Positions 26,939 to 32,448 of a stretch of 32,448 bases of DNA are shown here, in pieces; position 1 is the stretch's first letter; every line of letters begins with the position of its first letter. Below the pieces are notes generated by a model, which ran no database searches, was not told where the DNA came from, and was given only the letters and a program-made list of their open reading frames with translations. The stretch comes from JAVVPL01 sp036655775 (GTDB lineage: Bacteria > Bacteroidota > Bacteroidia > Bacteroidales > P3). The position numbers were made by a program, and so were the translations under genes. The DNA lies in assembly GCA_036655775.1 (NCBI GenBank), contig JAVVPL010000009.1:1-32448 (forward strand), written 5' to 3'.

Positions 26939-28323
26939 AACTTGGTGTGTTTTTTGAACCATCTTCGTACATTTCTAAAATAACGTTTTCTACGATTTTT
27001 CTGACTATCGATAGTTTCTTCTTTGATGGCCCTAGAGGATTTGCTTGGATTCCAAGGATCTCTAAATGAAGAGAAAAAGAAAAATTCAAGCAAATACGCA
27101 TAAATTCTAACCAATCTCAAATACAAACCTGTATAAAATACCATAAAAGGCACCATACTGATTAGAGGAAACTCTTCTCGCTTTCGTTCGGAAACCCACA
27201 TAACTAAAGCAAAACTAAGTGTTCCAACTACTAACATGATACAAAATTTGATAAAGAAAATTTCTATGATAAAAGCTTGATTTTGGATCAATAAATTTAT
27301 CAAATAGAACAGCCAAATGATATCAAACAAAAAATTGAAAATTATATTTTCTATATTAGAAAAAAAATTAGAAAAAGAGAAATTTTGAGTCGGCAATAAA
27401 ACATCAATATGCTTGCGAATACGGAAACGAACTAGAGATTTTGACCAACGTAGTCGTTGATTGGTAAGTAAGCGAAATTTGGTGGGCACATTGGTTAAAC
27501 AAATTGCCTTAGGTGCAAATCCTATTTCCCCTCCCGATTTACGTATTTTTTGTGTAATATCACCATCTAATCCAGGGCCTATATCCCATCCGCCTACTTG
27601 CCGCAACATTGCCGTGTCAAAAGCACCAAAAGCCCCTGAAATAGTCCGATAAATACCCAAAGTGGCCGTTACCATTCGTCCTATCATAATCGTTTCCAAA
27701 TATTCTAAAGCTTGTAGAGAAGTACATAAATTGTGGCTTTGGTTGCGCACTTTAACCGTGGCTCCCACCGCTTTAATCTGCTTATCGGTATAAAATGGAA
27801 TCAAAATTTGTTCTAAGGCATCTCTATCCAAAGAAGAATCGGCATCCAAATGTACGATATACTGTCCTTTGGCATAATATAAGCCCATATTTGCCGCACT
27901 TGCTTTTCCGCCATTGATTTCGTTGCGTAAGTAGCGATCGATAAATCCATTTTTTTCCAGATCCCTACAAATTTGCGGGGTGAAATCATCGGATCCATCA
28001 TCTACAATAATAAGTTCAAAGTTTTTATACGTCTGTTCTCTCAAGGAATTGACTAATTTGAAAATATGTTTACCTTCATTTTTGCCTGGCACCAAAATAC
28101 TAATAAAAGGCATCGCATGATAAAATTCGAGTTTTGCTTTTTGATATTTTTTAAGATAGTATTTCCAACGCATTTTGCGATACACGATAATAACTAAATC
28201 GAATAAATAGTAGCGAGGCACTTCTATAAAAAAGAAAAACCAAAACGTAGTTAGCAACATCGGCCATGACCAACTACCCAAAAAGGCAAAAATAGAATCC
28301 CAAAAATGAACTATATAATACAT
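26935..28323 (-). CDS. Membrane glycosyltransferase family 2, processive polysaccharide synthase type
   Basis: 462 residues, predicted inner-membrane beta-glycan synthase; sugar and linkage unknown. An N-terminal membrane segment (about 20-48), then a GT-A domain about 72-300: VPGKNEG (78-84), nucleotide-binding VDDGSDD (107-113), DAD (160-162, metal site), GLDGD (251-255) where the catalytic acid/base of the family's 'ED' motif lies, and QRLRW (289-293), the marker of processive synthases such as cellulose, hyaluronan and PNAG enzymes. Three C-terminal membrane segments about 327-347, 355-376 and 386-415, then a strongly basic tail (about 425-462). No PilZ domain is present. Last gene of the four-gene operon, 8 bases after the TackOD1 gene, so control could come from that neighbour. 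Confidence 0.9.
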   Translation of the reverse strand: MYYIVHFWDSIFAFLGSWSWPMLLTTFWFFFFIEVPRYYLFDLVIIVYRKMRWKYYLKKYQKAKLEFYHAMPFISILVPGKNEGKHIFKLVNSLREQTYKNFELIIVDDGSDDFTPQICRDLEKNGFIDRYLRNEINGGKASAANMGLYYAKGQYIVHLDADSSLDRDALEQILIPFYTDKQIKAVGATVKVRNQSHNLCTSLQALEYLETIMIGRMVTATLGIYRTISGAFGAFDTAMLRQVGGWDIGPGLDGDITQKIRKSGGEIGFAPKAICLTNVPTKFRLLTNQRLRWSKSLVRFRIRKHIDVLLPTQNFSFSNFFSNIENIIFNFLFDIIWLFYLINLLIQNQAFIIEIFFIKFCIMLVVGTLSFALVMWVSERKREEFPLISMVPFMVFYTGLYLRLVRIYAYLLEFFFFSSFRDPWNPSKSSRAIKEETIDSQKNRRKRYFRNVRRWFKKHTKF

Positions 28324-28331
28324 TTTACTTT

Positions 28332-29753
28332 CTAAAAAACGCTCAAATTTGAAACAAAAGCAGGGATATTATCTCCTTTGTTAAATTCGAGTATAGCGTA
28401 CTCAAATTTGATTTTAATATCTGTTCCATATTTTTCCAAGATCAATTTATGAATGAGTGCGTGGTCTCTTTGCCACATTCTAACAACCGTTTCGGAAGAT
28501 TCATTGGTGAATAACACATAGAAAGTATTTTCATAATAGGCCATAGAATATTTGGAATCTAACATTAAACGAAATTTAGCACTCACAAAACGAAGTAAAT
28601 CCTCAAAATAATCTATCTTCATATATTCTTGCTGTTCTTGCACATTCACTTTCACGCGTATGATTATCATATTTTGTCGAATACTTTGGCTATCTTCTAT
28701 AAATGCAATTTGCGAACTTGCTTGTTGTATTAGATGATCATGAGAAATCAAACCTGGGAAAAAGATATTTTGACGATCCATTTTGATTAGGTTGGGTCGA
28801 GTTAAAAAATTGACGGATTTAGCATTAAATTTATAGCCTAAAACATTTACGGATCTTAATTTATCTAAAGAATTTTCTATGCCACAATTAAAGCATAATG
28901 CCGTCATTGTGGGATGTAAAAAGGAGGTACTGCATTGATTGCATTTATAAATATCCGAAGGTCGATCGTAATCGACCCCAATATGGCGTAAAAGTCGATG
29001 GCACTTGGGACAAACCAATGTATTACCATGCACATATTCTTCTTCAGGCGACACATTTGCACATACAAAATGATGGATCATTGTACTCGCATTGATATTT
29101 GCCGAACCGCATTTGGGACAGGTTTCACGAAAATTTAAATATCCAAAATCACACGATGGACACAAATGAACTCTATCTACAAAATAACCATCTAAATAAC
29201 CATCCGCATATAATTCTTCAAAATAATCGTAGATTTCTAAAAGTAAACTTGGATTATCTTTATGAAATAACCATACCATAGGTCGCGAATATCCCAATTG
29301 TGAAAAACGATTGGGTATAGGTGACAATTCTTTACCTCGAGAATAGGAATATCGCATAATTTGTAAAACAATCCCTACAATAGAACGATAGATGCTTTCC
29401 TGCTTGATGATTGTAAATGTTTTTACAATTTGATTGATGGATTGTATACTTTCAATTAACAAAGGATTGTCGATATCGTTGACATATTCATCTATCAATT
29501 CGCTAACCATTTTGTAGTCGCCATCTCTTTCAATTGTTGAATAAGTATACATAGGGGTCAGATATATAATTCCCTCCGTCGTTTCTCGAATATTTTGCAC
29601 GAATTTAAATAAAGGTCGATTGTATTTGAAATCCAAAAACATAGCATCGTAACCCTCTTTTGGCAAATCATTTACATTCATAAATATTTGATCATGTTCA
29701 ATAAACAAAATACGTTGCCCCGCACAATTTGTTTTGATATTGAATGTTTCCAT
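28332..29753 (-). CDS. TackOD1 zinc-ribbon protein with degenerate receiver-like and GGDEF-like flanks
   Basis: 473 residues, presumably cytoplasmic (no signal or membrane segment). The centre (about 190-300) fits the TackOD1 metal-binding domain: Cys pairs C198/C201, C212/C215, C248/C251, C271/C274 and C287/C290, plus C231, with signature strings MIHHFVCANV and LLRHIGVDYDRPSDIYKC. The N-terminal about 110 residues (RILFIEHDQ, YDAMFLDF, GIIYLTP) look like a receiver fold without an obvious phosphorylation site in the usual context. The C-terminal about 110 residues (MAYYENTFYVLFTNES near 404-419, IKIKFEYAIL) resemble a GGDEF domain that has lost the GG[DE]EF motif. Inferred role: regulator or scaffold of the polysaccharide machine encoded on both sides. 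No sequence evidence of c-di-GMP synthesis. Confidence 0.78.
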   Translation of the reverse strand: METFNIKTNCAGQRILFIEHDQIFMNVNDLPKEGYDAMFLDFKYNRPLFKFVQNIRETTEGIIYLTPMYTYSTIERDGDYKMVSELIDEYVNDIDNPLLIESIQSINQIVKTFTIIKQESIYRSIVGIVLQIMRYSYSRGKELSPIPNRFSQLGYSRPMVWLFHKDNPSLLLEIYDYFEELYADGYLDGYFVDRVHLCPSCDFGYLNFRETCPKCGSANINASTMIHHFVCANVSPEEEYVHGNTLVCPKCHRLLRHIGVDYDRPSDIYKCNQCSTSFLHPTMTALCFNCGIENSLDKLRSVNVLGYKFNAKSVNFLTRPNLIKMDRQNIFFPGLISHDHLIQQASSQIAFIEDSQSIRQNMIIIRVKVNVQEQQEYMKIDYFEDLLRFVSAKFRLMLDSKYSMAYYENTFYVLFTNESSETVVRMWQRDHALIHKLILEKYGTDIKIKFEYAILEFNKGDNIPAFVSNLSVF

Positions 29754-29776
29754 TTTTTAGATTTTTAGATTTTTAG
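29753..29776. repeat. Three 8-bp tandem repeats between HlyD-like and TackOD1 genes
   Basis: Three copies of atttttag (first copy with one substitution) fill almost the whole 25-base gap between the stop at 29779 and the start codon at 29753. On the coding strand they read CTAAAAAT, directly before the ATG. Copy-number slippage here would change ribosome-site spacing. Confidence 0.6.
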
Positions 29777-29778
29777 AT

Positions 29779-30840
29779 TTAAAAACGTTTTTTTCGCAAT
29801 TCCACGGGTAAACCCGAAAGAAGTTCCCAAGGTTTCAGCAATTCTGGGTTCTGTATTTTAATACGAACTAATACGGCCGTAGCATCTTTTTCGAAAGGAT
29901 TTTGGAGGTTTGGGGGAATCTCAGCGGTTCGATAACCTAATAATTCTACAATTCCAATATAGGTATCCTTATTGGTAATCACAATTTCAACTTTATCTCC
30001 TTTTTTCAAATATTTCATTTGATTGGGTCGTACCAAGGCTTCTACATATAAATTCATGATATACGCATCGGAGGGCTGTATTTCCATTACGGGTTCTTGT
30101 TTGTAACAATTGGTACCCATCAATGAAGTGATATTGATCACCATGCCTCCATATTTAGCAATATACGAATATCTATATCCCATAAAATCATTTTGTAATA
30201 AATCGTGTAAGGTAAACTCCGAAGGAATTCGGATCATTTCTGCCAATCCTCTTTGTTGTGCAATTTTTGAAAAATAGGTTTGCTCCAAAACTAATTCCTG
30301 TTGAAGCAATTTATCTTTCCATTGCGTAGAACGCAATTCGTTGGTGAGTTTTGTAAGATCTGCTTTGGTACTTACACCTATGAATATTTGTTTTTCCACA
30401 ATTTTTATTTCTCTTTGTAACACCTTGATCTGTTCTTCTAATACTTGCAAATTGCCATTCAATACCGCTATGCGTTGTTCAATATCTTTGTATTCTTTAT
30501 CTATCCAAGTTTGACTACTCAAATTATTCTTTTGGGTGAGCAAATTTTGTGTATATAAATAATCGAAAAGCGTATCACCTGGATATACCGTATCGCCAAT
30601 TTTAACTGCAATATTTAAAATATAAGCATCATCCATCAAAGTAATTTGTTGATTGGAGGTTTTGATAGTTCCCTCAAAAGTAACCCACTGAATTGAATTG
30701 TATACATACGCTGCCACAGAAAAAATAAACAACCAAAATAAAACCAAATAAATGATCCGCTGACGATTTATTTTGCGCTTTTGTTGTCCAATGATATTTT
30801 GTGCATCTGAACCTAAATTTCTATATGAAAAATCTTGCAT
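29779..30840 (-). CDS. HlyD-like periplasmic adaptor (membrane fusion protein)
   Basis: 353 residues. A short cytoplasmic N-terminus, one membrane helix about 28-48 (IIYLVLFWLFIFSVAAYVY), a lipoyl/barrel half about 58-95 (ILNIAVKIGDTVYPGDTLFD), an alpha-helical coiled coil about 105-195, the second lipoyl half about 225-255 and a beta-barrel about 258-345 (MKYLKKGDKVEIVITNKDTY). This is the standard HlyD/EmrA layout linking an inner-membrane exporter to a TolC-type channel. No ABC, RND or MFS pump gene is next to it; the operon's only transporter-like partner is the GT2 synthase, so polysaccharide export is the likely job. It starts 8 bases after the upstream TolC-like gene. Confidence 0.87.
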   Translation of the reverse strand: MQDFSYRNLGSDAQNIIGQQKRKINRQRIIYLVLFWLFIFSVAAYVYNSIQWVTFEGTIKTSNQQITLMDDAYILNIAVKIGDTVYPGDTLFDYLYTQNLLTQKNNLSSQTWIDKEYKDIEQRIAVLNGNLQVLEEQIKVLQREIKIVEKQIFIGVSTKADLTKLTNELRSTQWKDKLLQQELVLEQTYFSKIAQQRGLAEMIRIPSEFTLHDLLQNDFMGYRYSYIAKYGGMVINITSLMGTNCYKQEPVMEIQPSDAYIMNLYVEALVRPNQMKYLKKGDKVEIVITNKDTYIGIVELLGYRTAEIPPNLQNPFEKDATAVLVRIKIQNPELLKPWELLSGLPVELRKKRF

Positions 30841-30848
30841 AAATTGCT

Positions 30849-32448
30849 TTATTTATCTCTTACAATAATTCCAAAAAGATCAATTGCTTTTTTCTTGCTT
30901 GGGATATTTGATAATTCTAATTGTTGTGAGGTAAGTGTGTGTTGTGTTTTTATTTTAATATTCGGATCTTTGATTTGTTGTTTGATCTGCGCCTCCGTAA
31001 GCGAATTGGTAACGAAGTCGAAACTATTGATGGTAAGCATATAGGTTCCATCGCTGGCTTGAGAAAGTTGTGGTTGACGTAAATTGACCGACATCAGTGT
31101 ACCAAATGATTCAATAGCCAGACTTTGGATGTGCTCGTTTGCTTGCAGACGATCTATTTCGTTTTGATAATTGAATAAAAAATCTTCAGGGCGAATGGCT
31201 AATTCAAATTTCGTGCTAGGAAGGCTAAAATAAGGATGTTTTTCGATCTCCTCAAAAATAGTTTCTACACTTTTGTTGAAAAGCATGATGGTTAGGTTAT
31301 CCAATTTTTTATCGATGGCTTGATAAAATTCAACAGGATAATTGTGGGGAAAACTAGCGGAAAGGGTCAATCCTCGCTGATCACACCATGCACGCACAAT
31401 ATCTATGACCCGCACTAAAGCTGCTAAATATTCTGTTTGACGTTCGTCCCATTGAGGCAGTTGATGGGGTTCTATATTCAAATGGATACCCACTATCCCA
31501 TGAATACTATCTATACGATGAATATAATTTTCTATCTCGGCGCTATCTTTCAAAATCAGTTCCGTATTGGACACAATCATTTCACTCGTAATATCATATC
31601 GGGCATTATTTTCAATCAAAGGATTGTAGTAAGCAATCGGAGTGCTGGCTTTGTATCCAATATAAACATTACTAATATTATTTTGCCATGCTTGATTGGC
31701 TAACAAAGGGGGATCTACTTTTTTATATTCAGGCGACCAAAGATAGATGGATATTTTTTTGTCACTTAATGTGAGTTTTCTGTGAAATTTTTGTATTTCA
31801 GTAAAATCCTCTAATGGAGCCCCTGCAACCAAAAGGCGAAACTGCATTAAGTGTTTTTCAAAATTTTGACGAAGTGCAAAATATGCCAAGTTCTTTACCA
31901 TATATTCGTCTATTGTTTTTAGGGCTTGCAAGGAATTGATTGCTTGTGGATTCATATTTAATACATACGAGTTGTAGAGTACCGAAACTCTACAATGTAG
32001 CATTTCAAAAAGACAGGTTTGTAATTTTTGGATTAATCGTAAATGCTCTTGATATAATTCTAGCGCTTTGTTTTTTGTGCTGTTGGCAATAGATTGTAAA
32101 TCGTACTGAAGCATTTCTTCCCTTTGTTTGACAGCCATTTTTTCGGCCTTATAATGGCTTGAAATGGGAAATAGCACACTAATTCCTGCTTGTAAATTTG
32201 TTTTATTTTGTATATTGGGATAGCTATAATATTGATATCGCAAAAAGGGGGCAATACTCATATCGTTGATATAACCCATTTGCGCAATTTTGGTATCTAT
32301 CAATTCTATTTCCTTTCGTGCTATGCCCATTTTAGGATCTTTTTGTGCAAGTAAAGCGAGATACTTCTGAATATCTACTTTGGGGTAATCTAAAGGAGGA
32401 CCTATATTTCTTTGGGGTCTTTCTTCATATATATCCATCAAAGAAAGT
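30849..32448 (-). CDS. TolC-like outer-membrane factor fused to a TIM-barrel domain (partial, 5' end beyond window)
   Basis: The frame stays open to the window edge, and the first in-window Met (32438) is not preceded by a signal peptide, so the N-terminus is missing. Numbering from codon 32441: residues about 25-210 look like the second half of an OEP/TolC repeat (a long helix; LQAGISVLFPISSHYKAEKM, the typical strand-to-helix turn; another long helix). Residues about 229-447 have eight hydrophobic strands in TIM-barrel order (IYLWSP, NVYIGYK, ELILK, GIVGIHLNIEPH, LTLSASFP, LTIMLFN, KFELAIRPED, LAIESF). Glu324 lies at the end of strand 4 and Glu444 in strand 8, positions often used by glycoside hydrolases. 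A C-terminal tail (about 455-530) follows. Probably first or early in the operon. A polysaccharide hydrolase or binding role is inferred, not shown. Confidence 0.72.
   Translation of the reverse strand, partial: LSLMDIYEERPQRNIGPPLDYPKVDIQKYLALLAQKDPKMGIARKEIELIDTKIAQMGYINDMSIAPFLRYQYYSYPNIQNKTNLQAGISVLFPISSHYKAEKMAVKQREEMLQYDLQSIANSTKNKALELYQEHLRLIQKLQTCLFEMLHCRVSVLYNSYVLNMNPQAINSLQALKTIDEYMVKNLAYFALRQNFEKHLMQFRLLVAGAPLEDFTEIQKFHRKLTLSDKKISIYLWSPEYKKVDPPLLANQAWQNNISNVYIGYKASTPIAYYNPLIENNARYDITSEMIVSNTELILKDSAEIENYIHRIDSIHGIVGIHLNIEPHQLPQWDERQTEYLAALVRVIDIVRAWCDQRGLTLSASFPHNYPVEFYQAIDKKLDNLTIMLFNKSVETIFEEIEKHPYFSLPSTKFELAIRPEDFLFNYQNEIDRLQANEHIQSLAIESFGTLMSVNLRQPQLSQASDGTYMLTINSFDFVTNSLTEAQIKQQIKDPNIKIKTQHTLTSQQLELSNIPSKKKAIDLFGIIVRDK

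Overview
The window is AT-rich DNA from a member of the Bacteroidota, most likely Bacteroidales. Three things point there. Several very large secreted proteins end in type IX secretion system (T9SS) sorting domains. Promoters match the Bacteroidota -33 TTTG / -7 TAnnTTTG pattern. Start codons sit behind A-rich leaders instead of strong Shine-Dalgarno sites. No rRNA, tRNA, CRISPR array or transposase was seen. Two 10-N assembly spacers each interrupt one gene (13763-13772 and 20961-20970), and reading across both suggests the genes are intact.

Left and middle (319-26285): a surface-protein locus. Three paralogous giants of about 1,390-1,470 residues (319-4722 -, 8991-13202 -, 20040-24214 +) share a layout: signal peptide, N-terminal beta domain, fibronectin III-like (Fn3) repeats, adhesin-type beta-sandwich modules and an atypical T9SS C-terminal domain. 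Three further T9SS cargo proteins accompany them: a 1,318-residue HAF-repeat/Fn3/propeller protein (5018-8974 -), an Omp28-type protein with a thioredoxin-like CGYC motif (16443-18152 +) and a propeller-like protein (18211-20016 +). The cargo genes form two blocks pointing away from each other around 16.3 kb. Each block adjoins a gene for a membrane-spanning TPR/LuxR-type HTH regulator (13443-15267 - and 24287-26074 -); these two regulators are paralogs. A short-chain dehydrogenase (15324-16076 -) lies between the blocks, and a PspC-domain protein (26094-26285 -) is co-directional and probably co-transcribed with the second regulator.

Right (26935-32448, minus strand): a compact four-gene operon reading leftwards from the window edge. 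It encodes a TolC-like outer-membrane factor fused to a TIM-barrel domain (5' end outside the window), a HlyD-like adaptor, a TackOD1 zinc-ribbon protein flanked by degenerate receiver-like and GGDEF-like regions, and a membrane processive glycosyltransferase 2. No ABC transporter is present, so the simplest reading is a synthase-dependent exopolysaccharide machine: the GT2 polymerises and extrudes, HlyD/TolC carry the polymer through the envelope, the TIM barrel may trim it, and the TackOD1 protein may control it. This is the strongest candidate for an under-described system here. A small DUF2141 protein gene (26531-26938 +) converges on it.

Regulatory signals include three strong hairpin terminators/3' hairpins, three promoters with both boxes plus two -7-only calls, a 22-bp-stem hairpin at the left end and a 29-bp palindrome at 4918-4946.
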